Shown piece after piece: positions 42,647 to 51,439 of a stretch of DNA of 64,000 bases. The DNA is from an uncultured bacterium (GTDB lineage: Bacteria > Verrucomicrobiota > Lentisphaeria > Victivallales > UBA1829). A program made the position numbers and the translations under genes. The notes beneath the pieces were generated by a model. The model did not search any database and was not told the DNA's origin. It saw only the letters and a program-made list of their open reading frames with translations. The stretch spans positions 62,001 through 126,000 of the forward strand of contig URNX01000001.1 in NCBI GenBank assembly GCA_900549415.1, read 5' to 3'. Position 1 is the first letter of the stretch, and each line of letters begins with the position of its first letter.

Positions 42647-45120
42647 TGGTTGATCACATCAAGGTTCGCGGCGCCCGTGTTCACAATCTGAAAAACATCG
42701 ACGTTGATATTCCGCTGAACAGAATCGTTGCAGTCTCCGGAGTTTCCGGTTCGGGCAAATCATCCCTTGCACTCGGCGTCCTCTATGCGGAAGGCTCGCG
42801 CCGTTATCTGGAAGCCCTCTCGACTTACACCCGCCGCCGCATGACGCAGGCGGCAAAAGCGGTGGTCGATGAAGTTCTTTATGTTCCCGCCGCGCTTGCG
42901 CTGCATCAGAGACCGGGCGTTCCGGGAATCCGCAGCACATTCGGGACAGGAACGGAACTGCTGAACAGTCTCCGCCTGATGTTCTCGCGTCTCGCACACC
43001 ACCGCTGCCCGAACGGACATTACCTGGAACCGGCGCTCGCAGTTGCTGCGGAACAGCCCCTGCACTGTCCGGTCTGCGGAGCAGAATTCTATGCGCCCTC
43101 CGCCGAACAGCTTGCATTCAACAGTCAGGGAGCCTGCCCGAAGTGCGACGGCACAGGGCTTGTGCGGACGGTTGACCGCGCAACGCTCGTTCCCGATGAA
43201 TCGCTCTCCATCGACGACGGCGCTGTCGCACCCTGGAACACGCTGATGTGGTCGCTTATGACCGACGTCTGCCGCGCAATGGGCGTCCGCACCGATGTCC
43301 CGTTCTCCGAACTCACCGAAAAGGAGCGCGACATTGTCTTCAACGGGCCTGCCGTCAAAAAACATATTTTCTACAAGGCAAAGAATTCCGATACCGCAGG
43401 CGAACTCGATTTCACCTACTACAACGCCGTTTACACCGTGGAAAACGCCCTTGCGAAAGTCAAGGACGAAAGCGGCATGAAACGCGTCGAACGCTTCCTC
43501 AAACAGGAGATCTGCCCCGAATGCGGCGGAAGCCGTCTCTCCAGCGCCGCCCGCGCGCCGCTCGTGCGCGGAATTTCACTTGATCAGGCATGCCGCATGA
43601 CGCTTTCCGAGCTTTCCGTCTGGGTGCGCGGAGTCCCCGCCTCCCTGCCCGCGCCGATGCGGACAATGGCGGAAAACATCTGCGAATCCTTCCACGATGC
43701 GGCGCGGCGGCTGCTTGACCTCGGGCTCGGTTATCTGACGCTCGACCGAGCCTCCGCCACGCTCTCCACGGGAGAACGCCAGAGAATGCAGCTTGCGCGC
43801 GCAGTCCGCAACCGGACGACCGGAGTTCTCTACGTCCTCGATGAACCCTCCATCGGACTGCATCCCGTAAACATCGCGGGGCTGACCGGCGTCATGCACG
43901 ATCTGATTGCGGACGGGAATTCCGTCATCCTCGTCGACCACGATACGCAGGTGCTCGCGGAGGCCGACTGGATGATTGAAATGGGCCCCAAAGCCGGAGC
44001 TGAAGGCGGACGCGTTCTCGCGGAAGGAACAATTGCGGAAATTGCCAGGAACCCGCAATCCCTGATCGGACCGTTCCTCTCCGGCGGCTCAAAAGCCCCG
44101 TTACGCCCCCGCACTCCGGAAGCGGAACTGTTCCGCGAAGGACGCATCCGCCTTTCCACCGGAGCGATCCACACCGTTCAGCCGCTGGAAACGGATATTC
44201 CCAAAGGGCGGCTGACCGTTGTCACAGGCGTTTCCGGTTCGGGTAAAACCACGCTCATTCTGGAGAGCCTCATTCCCGCGCTTGAAGCGAAAATCGCCGA
44301 CAGACGTCTGCCCGCGCACGTGCGGGCTGTCAACGCGGAAGGCATCCGGCAAGTCAAGCTCATTGACGCCACTCCGATCGGGATCAACGTCCGCTCCACC
44401 GTCGCAACCTACGCGAATGTTCATGATGAGCTCCGCAAAATCTTTGCAAAGACGCCCGATGCCAAAGCACGCGGATTCAAACCGGGAGACTTCTCCTACA
44501 ACACCGGGAAACTGCGCTGCCCGACCTGCGACGGAACAGGGGAGATCAGCCTCGACGTGCAGTTTCTTCCCGATGTCCAAATCCCCTGCCCCGACTGCCG
44601 CGGCTCGCGCTATGCGAAAGAGGCGGACACGGTGCGGCTGCCGGTTGCGGACGGCTCCGTCTCGCTTCCCGAACTGATGGACATGGACGTTAATTCCGCC
44701 CTCAAAGTCTGCGGGAATCTGAAACTTGTGCACCAGCGGCTGAACACGCTCAAGGAACTCGGACTCGGCTATCTGACTCTCGGAGAGGAGACTCCGCGTC
44801 TTTCCGGCGGCGAAGCCCAGCGGCTCAAACTTTCCAGCGAAATGGGACGCGGTCAATCCGATACCGTTTTTGTTTTCGATGAGCCGACCATCGGTCTGCA
44901 TCCCCTGGACGTCCGCACGCTCCTCGGAGTCTTCCAGAAACTGATCGGCAGCGGCGCAACGGTTCTCGTCATTGAGCATGATCTTGACGTCATCCGCAGC
45001 GCCGATTTCATCATCGACATGGGTCCGGGCGGCGGAACCGAGGGCGGACGCATCGTCGCCGCAGGAACGCCGGAACAGATCCGCGCAAATCCGGAAAGCC
45101 GCACCGGAAGATTTCTCTGA
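42646..45120 (+). CDS. Short UvrA-like ABC ATPase (UvrA2/DrrC type)
   Basis: 824 residues, over 100 shorter than canonical UvrA (about 940). Two ABC halves are complete: Walker A GVSGSGKSS and GVSGSGKTT, signatures STGERQRMQLA and SGGEAQRLKL, and Walker B LYVLDEPSIGLHP and VFVFDEPTIGLHP. Zinc-binding cysteine clusters CPVCGAEF, CPKCDGTG, CPECGG and CPTCDGTG are present. The missing length falls in the first half, between the first Walker A and the zinc motifs, where the UvrB-binding region lies. Such proteins protect against DNA-binding drugs or aid damage tolerance rather than canonical excision. It overlaps truA by one base. Confidence 0.85.
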   Translation: MVDHIKVRGARVHNLKNIDVDIPLNRIVAVSGVSGSGKSSLALGVLYAEGSRRYLEALSTYTRRRMTQAAKAVVDEVLYVPAALALHQRPGVPGIRSTFGTGTELLNSLRLMFSRLAHHRCPNGHYLEPALAVAAEQPLHCPVCGAEFYAPSAEQLAFNSQGACPKCDGTGLVRTVDRATLVPDESLSIDDGAVAPWNTLMWSLMTDVCRAMGVRTDVPFSELTEKERDIVFNGPAVKKHIFYKAKNSDTAGELDFTYYNAVYTVENALAKVKDESGMKRVERFLKQEICPECGGSRLSSAARAPLVRGISLDQACRMTLSELSVWVRGVPASLPAPMRTMAENICESFHDAARRLLDLGLGYLTLDRASATLSTGERQRMQLARAVRNRTTGVLYVLDEPSIGLHPVNIAGLTGVMHDLIADGNSVILVDHDTQVLAEADWMIEMGPKAGAEGGRVLAEGTIAEIARNPQSLIGPFLSGGSKAPLRPRTPEAELFREGRIRLSTGAIHTVQPLETDIPKGRLTVVTGVSGSGKTTLILESLIPALEAKIADRRLPAHVRAVNAEGIRQVKLIDATPIGINVRSTVATYANVHDELRKIFAKTPDAKARGFKPGDFSYNTGKLRCPTCDGTGEISLDVQFLPDVQIPCPDCRGSRYAKEADTVRLPVADGSVSLPELMDMDVNSALKVCGNLKLVHQRLNTLKELGLGYLTLGEETPRLSGGEAQRLKLSSEMGRGQSDTVFVFDEPTIGLHPLDVRTLLGVFQKLIGSGATVLVIEHDLDVIRSADFIIDMGPGGGTEGGRIVAAGTPEQIRANPESRTGRFL

Positions 45121-45136
45121 AAAAACGAAACGCGGC

Positions 45137-45164
45137 TTGAATCCGCGCCAATCGCAAGTATGGT
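45137..45164 (+). promoter_or_regulatory. Possible promoter of the FKBP gene
   Basis: -35 TTGAAT (45137-45142), 16-base spacer, -10 TATGGT (45159-45164), 28 bp before the ATG. Confidence 0.4.
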
Positions 45165-45191
45165 ATACGAAACCCAACAAAAGGAATAATC

Positions 45192-45818
45192 ATGGCAAAT
45201 CTTCAGAACGACAGCGACAAAACCAGCTACTGTCTCGGAATGGATATCGGAATGTCCTTCAAAAAGCTTCCGGTTGCAATCAACCTCGAAGCCGCGATCG
45301 CGGGCATCACCGACATGTACAACGGCGAAAAGCCGCAGATTGACGAACCGGAGTTCATGGAACTCATGCGCAAATTCCAGATGGAACTCCGTGCCGCCGC
45401 AGAAAAACAGGCCGCCGCGGCAGGCGCCGAAAACCAGAAACAGGAAGCCGAATTCCTCGCCAAGAACAAAGAGGACAAAGACGTCGTCACCACGGATTCC
45501 GGACTCCAGTACAAGGTTCTCAAGCAGGGCAGCGGCGACAAACCGACCAGAGAGAGCACGGTTACCGTTCACTACACCGGCACGCTCCCCGACGGCACGG
45601 TGTTCGACAGCTCCGTCAAGCGCGGCGAACCCGCGACATTCCCGGTCAGCGGCGTGATTGCCGGCTGGACCGAAGCGCTGCAGCTTATGCAGGTCGGCAG
45701 CAAGTTCAAACTCTTCATCCCCGCCGCCCTCGCCTACGGCAAACGCGGAGCAGGTCAGCTCATCGGCCCCGATCAGATGCTGATTTTTGAAGTGGAACTG
45801 CTCGACATCAACAAGTAA
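45192..45818 (+). CDS. FKBP-type peptidyl-prolyl isomerase, FklB/FKBP22-like
   Basis: 208 residues. An N-terminal helical dimerisation domain (about 1-90; DKTSYCLGMDIGMSFKK as in FkpA/Mip/FKBP22) leads into a C-terminal FKBP domain (about 110-208; VTVHYTGTLPDGTVFDSS, GVIAGWTEALQLM and IPAALAYG). No signal peptide, unlike Mip and FkpA, so it should be a cytoplasmic folding catalyst. AAAGGAATA precedes the ATG and a terminator follows. Confidence 0.92.
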   Translation: MANLQNDSDKTSYCLGMDIGMSFKKLPVAINLEAAIAGITDMYNGEKPQIDEPEFMELMRKFQMELRAAAEKQAAAAGAENQKQEAEFLAKNKEDKDVVTTDSGLQYKVLKQGSGDKPTRESTVTVHYTGTLPDGTVFDSSVKRGEPATFPVSGVIAGWTEALQLMQVGSKFKLFIPAALAYGKRGAGQLIGPDQMLIFEVELLDINK

Positions 45819-45841
45819 TCAGAATTCCTGATTTCCAGAAG

Positions 45842-45876
45842 ACGGACTTGTCAGAACGGCAAGTCCGTTTTTTTTT
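45842..45876 (+). terminator. Rho-independent terminator of the FKBP gene
   Basis: Stem ACGGACTTG (45842-45850) with CAAGTCCGT (45860-45868) and a run of nine T. It lies between convergent genes but only the plus strand has the T-run. Confidence 0.88.
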
Positions 45877-45882
45877 GCACTT

Positions 45883-46599
45883 TCAGCGGTGCATCAGAAA
45901 GCCGGCAATGAATGCGGCGGCAAATTCCACGCGCAGGATGTGTGAACCGAAGGCGGCGGGAATAAAACCGGCGGAGGCAAATGCTTCAACTTCAGAATTG
46001 ACATAACCGCCCTCGGGCCCGATCGCAAGAACGGTGTGCGGAGCTCCTGAAGGCAGAGTTTCGGCAGAACGGCCGGGATGCGCAATGATTTTCAGAGAAT
46101 CCGGTGGAAACAAAGTCTCCGCATCGGCAAAGAATTCTTTCAGATAACGGTAAAAACGAATTTCGGGCATGACCGTGTCAAAGCCCTGCTCCAATCCCTC
46201 AATCACCTCCGCATGAATGGATTCCGGTACAAGAACCGTGCTGTTCCAATAGCTTTTTTCGACTTTTGCGGAGTGGGTGAAGATGATCTGTTTGATGCCG
46301 GAGGAAACGGCAAAATGAAGCACTTTTTTGAAGCTCTGCGGACGCGGCAGAGAGACGATCAGCGAAAGCGGAAGCGGTTTCGGAGGCTCCGCGGCAAACA
46401 CTCCGGCTTCCAGAACGGCGCGTCCTTTTTCCAGCTCAAGCAGAGTTGAAACTCCGGTTTTACCGTTCAGGAATCCGGTTTTGACGGGGTCGCCAATCTT
46501 CGCCCGGAGCACGGTGCGGATATGCTCCGCACGCTCCCCGGTCACCGTGAAGCGGCGTTCCGGGGAGAGGTCTTCGGGACGGATGATCAGCAGGTTCAT
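45883..46599 (-). CDS. rsmE: 16S rRNA (uracil1498-N3)-methyltransferase
   Basis: 238 residues from the ATG at 46599; the longer in-frame start would run into the acyl-CoA synthetase gene. SPOUT-fold features: N-terminal PUA-like domain with RAEHIRTVLRAKIGD, LPRPQSFKKVLHFAVSSGIKQI, and the C-terminal knot IGPEGGYVNSEVEAF and LGSHILRVE-like FGSHILRVEFAA. It methylates U1498 in 16S rRNA. It lies 7 bp after the synthetase gene, so they are co-transcribed. Confidence 0.93.
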   Translation of the reverse strand: MNLLIIRPEDLSPERRFTVTGERAEHIRTVLRAKIGDPVKTGFLNGKTGVSTLLELEKGRAVLEAGVFAAEPPKPLPLSLIVSLPRPQSFKKVLHFAVSSGIKQIIFTHSAKVEKSYWNSTVLVPESIHAEVIEGLEQGFDTVMPEIRFYRYLKEFFADAETLFPPDSLKIIAHPGRSAETLPSGAPHTVLAIGPEGGYVNSEVEAFASAGFIPAAFGSHILRVEFAAAFIAGFLMHR

Positions 46600-46606
46600 G
46601 CGCGGA

Positions 46607-48271
46607 TTACCACGCTTCCCCGGTTTCCGCATGCTTGCGGAGAATATCGCGTTTGACCTTGCCGGAAAGGGTCTTCGGCAGAGTCTTCACAAACTCGATT
46701 TCACGCGGATACTTGTACGGAGCGCTGTGGTGCTTTGCGTGCTGCTGAAGCTCGCGGACCAGCGACTCGGTGGGTTCGTAGCCGGGGTTGAGAATCACAT
46801 ACGCCTTGACCTTGGCGCCGCGGATCGGATCCGGAGCGCCGACGACCGCGACTTCACAGCAGGCGGGATGCGACATCAGAACCTCTTCCACTTCCAGAGG
46901 TCCGATGCGGTAACCGGAACTCTTGATGATATCGTCACTGCGTCCCACAAAGAAGAAGTAGCCCTTCTCGTTCATATACGCTTTGTCGCCGGTGTAGTAG
47001 AAGCCGTTGATGAAACTCTTGGTGTTCTCCTCTTCATTGAAGAGGTACTTGTCCATCAGACCGACCGGGCGGTGTTCGGGGTCGACTTTGACTGCGATGC
47101 GTCCGGGTTCACCCTGCGGAACCGGCTTGCCGTTGTCGTCATGAAGTTCGATGAACCAGCCCGGAGCGGGCTGTCCCATGGAGCCGGGCTGAGTCGGAAT
47201 GTCAATATAGTTGCCGATCATGCAGACCGTTTCCGTCTGACCGTAAGCCTCGCGGATGGTGAGTCCGGTTCCCTCTTTCCAGAGACGGATGGTATCGACG
47301 TTCAGAGCTTCGCCCGCGCTGGTGCATTTTTTCAGTTCCGAGAGGTCGAACCGCTTGAGGTCATTGATGACAATCATGCGGTAGACGGTCGGGGGCGCGC
47401 AGAACGAAGTGATCTGATATTTTTCCAGAATCGGAAGAATTTCATCCGGAATGAATTTGCCGCGGATATCGTAAATGAAGACGCAGCAGCCGACAATCCA
47501 CTGGCCGAAGTAGTTGCCCCAGAGATTTTTCGCCCAGCCGGCGTCGCTCAGGGAATAGTGAAGGTCGTTTTTGTTGAGTCCGTGCCACATTTCCGCGGTG
47601 ATGCGGTGTCCGAGCGGATACGCATGAGTGTGCTGAACCACCTTCGGCATCTTGCTCGTCCCGGAGGTGAAGGAAAGAAGCAGCGGGTCGGAGCTCTTGG
47701 TGCGGACCTGGGTCGGGGTTTTGACGCGGCGGCGGGAGAGCGGCATCCCCTTGATCTCCTGCGGATAGCTGAGCCAGCCCTTGCGCTCGCCGTCCACAAT
47801 CATGCGGAAGTTGAGGAGCGGGCAGTCATCGTAGATTTCATCGAACTTGTGTGCGTTTTCCTGGTCGCTGATGACGACTTTGAATTTGCCGTAGTTCAGG
47901 CGTCCGCGGAGATCCTCCGGAGTCAGAAGAGAGGGAGAGGAGCACTGCACGGCGCCGAGTTTCATCAGAGCCAGCGAGAAAATCCACCACTCCGGAATGC
48001 GGGGAAGCATGATAAACACGCGGTCGCCCTTTGAAACTCCGTGTTTGAACAGAAGGTTAGCGGCCTGGTTGGAGAGGCGGCTGAAATCAAAATAGGTGAG
48101 TTTCCGTTCGCGCCCCTGCTGGTTCACCCAGATCATCGCGAGACGGTTCCGCTCTTTTTCCGCCCATTTGTCGACCACGTCGTAGGCGAAGTTGTAGTAT
48201 TCCGGTACTTCTATTCCGTTTTTCCGCAGTTGCGCAACGGCTGCCAAATCTTCTTCAGGAAACTGGTTCAC
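46607..48271 (-). CDS. AMP-forming acyl-CoA synthetase, medium-chain type
   Basis: 554 residues of the ANL superfamily. The P-loop LSFTSGTSKMPKVVQHTH, the A5 motif REAYGQTETV, the YYTGDKAYMNEKGYFFFVGRSDDIIKSSGYRIGP region (shown in part) and the C-terminal KTLSGKVKRDILR with the catalytic Lys are present. It belongs near the medium-chain (ACSM-like) group rather than acetyl-CoA synthetase. The start is GTG at 48271. It could feed the acyl-CoA dehydrogenase at 36-38 kb. Promoter at 48310-48337, divergent from the GH5-like gene. Confidence 0.9.
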   Translation of the reverse strand: MNQFPEEDLAAVAQLRKNGIEVPEYYNFAYDVVDKWAEKERNRLAMIWVNQQGRERKLTYFDFSRLSNQAANLLFKHGVSKGDRVFIMLPRIPEWWIFSLALMKLGAVQCSSPSLLTPEDLRGRLNYGKFKVVISDQENAHKFDEIYDDCPLLNFRMIVDGERKGWLSYPQEIKGMPLSRRRVKTPTQVRTKSSDPLLLSFTSGTSKMPKVVQHTHAYPLGHRITAEMWHGLNKNDLHYSLSDAGWAKNLWGNYFGQWIVGCCVFIYDIRGKFIPDEILPILEKYQITSFCAPPTVYRMIVINDLKRFDLSELKKCTSAGEALNVDTIRLWKEGTGLTIREAYGQTETVCMIGNYIDIPTQPGSMGQPAPGWFIELHDDNGKPVPQGEPGRIAVKVDPEHRPVGLMDKYLFNEEENTKSFINGFYYTGDKAYMNEKGYFFFVGRSDDIIKSSGYRIGPLEVEEVLMSHPACCEVAVVGAPDPIRGAKVKAYVILNPGYEPTESLVRELQQHAKHHSAPYKYPREIEFVKTLPKTLSGKVKRDILRKHAETGEAW

Positions 48272-48309
48272 TTCCGAATCCCTTCTCTTTATTAGTCGTA
48301 AGATGTCTT

Positions 48310-48337
48310 AATTTACCTTAAAAATACAGGAATGCAA
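48310..48337 (-). promoter_or_regulatory. Promoter of the acyl-CoA synthetase-rsmE operon
   Basis: Minus strand -35 TTGCAT (48337-48332), 16-base spacer, -10 TAAATT (48315-48310), 39 bp before the GTG start. Confidence 0.55.
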
Positions 48338-48399
48338 CATATTCCGCAGATTTTTTTGCAAGATTTTCCGGAAAAATGCCGAATCAGTCCGAAACACGC

Positions 48400-48427
48400 T
48401 TGCAAAGAACACTTTCAATGATAGATT
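48400..48427 (+). promoter_or_regulatory. Promoter of the GH5-GH36 bicistron
   Basis: -35 TTGCAA (48400-48405), 16-base spacer, -10 TAGATT (48422-48427), 32 bp before the ATG and divergent from the synthetase promoter. Confidence 0.5.
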
Positions 48428-48458
48428 TCAACAGCAACATTAAACAAAAAGGACTGTT

Positions 48459-49463
48459 ATGAGAAAATTCAAATGGGACAATACATGGTACTTCGGCGCA
48501 AACTTCATTCCCTCGACCGCAATCAATCAGCTTGAGATGTGGCAGGCGGAAACCTTTGACCCGGAAACCATACGGCGCGAGCTCGGATACGCTGCAGGAA
48601 TCGGCATGAACCTCATGCGCGTCTTCCTCCACGACCTTCTCTGGGAACAGGATTCCGAAGGATTCCTCAAACGCATGGAACAGTATCTCGAAATCGCCGA
48701 CGCCGCCGGAATCAAAACCATGTTCGTTTTCTTCGATGACTGCTGGAAACCGGAATTTGCTCTCGGCAAGCAGCCCGCTCCTGTTCCGCGCACCCACAAC
48801 TCCGGCTGGATTCAGTCCCCCGGAAACCGCGCGGCCGACGACCTCTCCCAGAGACCGCGTCTCGAGCGCTACGTCAAAGGCGTTCTGACCCGTTTCGCGC
48901 ATGACAGCCGCATTGCACTCTGGGATCTCTACAACGAACCCGGAAACGGTTCTTCCGGCGACCACGTCACCAAGACCGGACTCCGCGAATCCGCCTCCCT
49001 TCCCCTTCTGCGCGACGTCTTCCAGTGGGCGGAGGAAGTCTCCCCCGACCAGCCCATTACCGCGGGTCCATGGAACTTCGCAAAAAGCTTCGATGAAATC
49101 AACCGCTTCATGTTCGAACGCTCCGAAGTAGTCTCCTTCCATTCCTACAATCCTCCCGCGGAGCTCCGCGAGCGCATCAACTTCATCCGCAACATTGCCG
49201 ACGGACGCCCCCTGCTCTGTTCCGAATACATGGCGCGGCACGCCGGAAGCACCTTCCGCGACTGCCTCCCGGTTCTCAAGGAAAACAACGTCAGCGCAAT
49301 CAACTGGGGACTCGTCTCCGGCAAAACGCAGACCGTCTTTCCGTGGGCAAGCATGATGAATACCGCCGATCTCAGCATTCCGTTCCATGATGTTTTCGCC
49401 GATGACGGCACACTCCTCGTCCCCGATGAAAAAGAGGTTTTCGACTCCATCCGCAGCAAATAA
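48459..49463 (+). CDS. GH5-like glycoside hydrolase
   Basis: 334 residues forming a single (beta/alpha)8 barrel of clan GH-A. Acid/base E160 lies in WDLYNEPGN after strand 4 and the nucleophile E256 in LLCSEYMAR after strand 7; the strand-2/3 segments GMNLMRVFLHDLLWEQD and TMFVFFDDCW are typical. No signal peptide or carbohydrate-binding module, so it acts on imported oligosaccharides. The family match is to GH5-type cellulases/mannanases but specificity is unclear. It pairs with a GH36-like gene 13 bp downstream, pointing to a beta-linked backbone with alpha-galactosyl branches, for example galactomannan fragments. Confidence 0.8.
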   Translation: MRKFKWDNTWYFGANFIPSTAINQLEMWQAETFDPETIRRELGYAAGIGMNLMRVFLHDLLWEQDSEGFLKRMEQYLEIADAAGIKTMFVFFDDCWKPEFALGKQPAPVPRTHNSGWIQSPGNRAADDLSQRPRLERYVKGVLTRFAHDSRIALWDLYNEPGNGSSGDHVTKTGLRESASLPLLRDVFQWAEEVSPDQPITAGPWNFAKSFDEINRFMFERSEVVSFHSYNPPAELRERINFIRNIADGRPLLCSEYMARHAGSTFRDCLPVLKENNVSAINWGLVSGKTQTVFPWASMMNTADLSIPFHDVFADDGTLLVPDEKEVFDSIRSK

Positions 49464-49476
49464 AAAGGGAACAGTC

Positions 49477-51363
49477 ATGCAGATCACATTCAAAAATTCA
49501 TTTGTCGAAATCTGCGTGGAGCTTGAACCGTTCTTCCGTATTGAATCCTTCACGGACCTCAAGACCGGAAAGAACATGCTCTCCACCGGAACCCCGAAGT
49601 TCGTCGCCGACCGCGAAGTGCTTGCGGATTACAAGCTGACCGCCTCCGTTCAGACTCCGCAGGGCTGGAACTTCTCCTGGAAGAACGGTCCTGTCACCCT
49701 GACCCGTCACTGTTTCTTCTGGCAGAACGCCCCCGCGCTGCGCTGGTATGATACGTTTGAGACAGAGACCAACCTTGCGGCCGTCTGCTATTCCACGCTT
49801 GTCAATGCCAGCTTCCATACGGATGCTCGCGATGTCGAAGTCATCAACTTTTATTCGTGCAGCGACCAGTCGAACCACCGCATGATCAAGGCTCCCGCGA
49901 AACCGGGCAAAAACTCCGGCGCTTACTGCACCGGAAACGGCATGTTCCTCTACAAAGAGGGTCCCATGCCCGACTCCCAGCCCATCCCGTGCGAATACGA
50001 CTTCCTTTACAATCCGGAAGCCAATTCCGTCGAGATGCTCGGACTCGGCTTCGACAACCTCCGCAAGAACGAACCGCGCCGCGCAAACGGCGTTGTCATC
50101 GGGCTGACCCGCGACTTCGGGCTTCAGCGTTACTGGCTCGAACGCTACTCCGATTATCCTGAAAGCACCGCAACCGAAGTTCTCGCGAACTCCTGGCCCG
50201 ACCTCACCTTCGGCGTCACCGAAGAGGCGATCACCAAAGAGCTTCACGGAGCGGCAAAGGCCGGAGTCAACGTTGTCTTCATTGATGACGGCTGGTTCTC
50301 CGCCTTCATGGGGGAAATCGACGAAATCAAGTTCCCGAACAAGTTCACCAAACTTGCTGAAATCGCACGCGGATACGGCATCGAAATCGGGCTCTGGTGC
50401 AATCCGCTCTGCATGGATTACAAGGATCCGCGCGTCGTTCAGTGGGACGGCGCCGAGTGTCACGACACCATGCTGGAACCCAATCCCTGGAACTGGCTCG
50501 CACGCGACAAGGATTACCAGCCAGTCGAACAGTACGTCGGCGACGGACGCGGCTACTATTCCGCAGACCTCATGAATCCCAGCTACTTTGAGCACATCAA
50601 AAACAAGCTGGTCGCAATCAACCGCGAATATGGAATCCGCCATTTCAAATTCGACATGTACCACCTCTTCTATTACAACACGCTCCTCGGCGATGCGCAG
50701 ATGCATTATGAAGCCTACCGCGCATTCATGGATGCAATCAAAAAAGAGATTCCGGGACTTGTCGTTTCGATGGACGTCACCCGCCGCGGACGCCCGAACT
50801 TCGACTTCGGACTCGACTACGGGCGCCTCTTCCTCGAAAACCGCGGACGCAATATTCCCGATCACCGCTACTATCACCCGTACATGGCGCTCGGCAATCT
50901 CTGGTACACGCTGAAGTTCGCCCCCGCGAGCCATTGCGAAATCGAGATGATGCCGCAGGCGACGGATTACCCGCTCGAATACATTCTCGGAACCACCATT
51001 TTCGCCTCGCCGCTCTACTGGGGAGTGATCGACAACACCCCGGCGAACCGTCAGGCTGAAATGAAGGCGTTCTATGCGATGATCGCCCCGTACCGCAGGA
51101 AATTCCACAAATATCTTACCACATCCGAAGGCGAAATGCCGATGAAGGGAACTTGGAGCGCAATCGTCTCGGTCGCTCCGGATTACAGCGAAGGATTCAT
51201 CGCGGTCTACCGCAACGGCGCGGAGAATGCGGAATATGAATTTGACCTCCCGTTCGGGAAATCGGTCCGGAAGATTTTCGGCGGAGGTTCCGCCGTTGTG
51301 GAAGGTGCTAAACTGAAAGCCGTGCTCCCGGAGGAATACTCCTGCGCACTCTATCAGTTCTGA
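49477..51363 (+). CDS. GH36-like alpha-galactosidase homologue
   Basis: 628 residues from the ATG at 49477 (AAAAAGGGA upstream). An N-terminal beta-supersandwich (about 1-240) is followed by the clan GH-D barrel: NVVFIDDGWF, GLWCNPLCMDYKDP, nucleophile D393 in HFKFDMYHL, and GLDYGRLFLENRG, where the acid/base Asp is probably D of GLDYG. A C-terminal beta domain ends at LYQF. It differs clearly from the GH36 enzyme at 3.9-5.8 kb and may have a different specificity (alpha-galactoside, alpha-N-acetylgalactosaminide or similar). No signal peptide. Second gene of a bicistron with the GH5-like enzyme. Confidence 0.78.
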   Translation: MQITFKNSFVEICVELEPFFRIESFTDLKTGKNMLSTGTPKFVADREVLADYKLTASVQTPQGWNFSWKNGPVTLTRHCFFWQNAPALRWYDTFETETNLAAVCYSTLVNASFHTDARDVEVINFYSCSDQSNHRMIKAPAKPGKNSGAYCTGNGMFLYKEGPMPDSQPIPCEYDFLYNPEANSVEMLGLGFDNLRKNEPRRANGVVIGLTRDFGLQRYWLERYSDYPESTATEVLANSWPDLTFGVTEEAITKELHGAAKAGVNVVFIDDGWFSAFMGEIDEIKFPNKFTKLAEIARGYGIEIGLWCNPLCMDYKDPRVVQWDGAECHDTMLEPNPWNWLARDKDYQPVEQYVGDGRGYYSADLMNPSYFEHIKNKLVAINREYGIRHFKFDMYHLFYYNTLLGDAQMHYEAYRAFMDAIKKEIPGLVVSMDVTRRGRPNFDFGLDYGRLFLENRGRNIPDHRYYHPYMALGNLWYTLKFAPASHCEIEMMPQATDYPLEYILGTTIFASPLYWGVIDNTPANRQAEMKAFYAMIAPYRRKFHKYLTTSEGEMPMKGTWSAIVSVAPDYSEGFIAVYRNGAENAEYEFDLPFGKSVRKIFGGGSAVVEGAKLKAVLPEEYSCALYQF

Positions 51364-51386
51364 ATTTCATAAGAAACAGAAAACTG

Positions 51387-51420
51387 AAGCCTTGCCGTTC
51401 ATACAAAAACGGCAAGGCTT
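51387..51420. terminator. Hairpin between convergent genes, probable bidirectional terminator
   Basis: AAGCCTTGCC (51387-51396) pairs perfectly with GGCAAGGCTT (51411-51420), extended by GT/AC. T-rich tracts on both sides are short. Confidence 0.6.
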
Positions 51421-51439
51421 CACAGCTTTTAAAATTATT

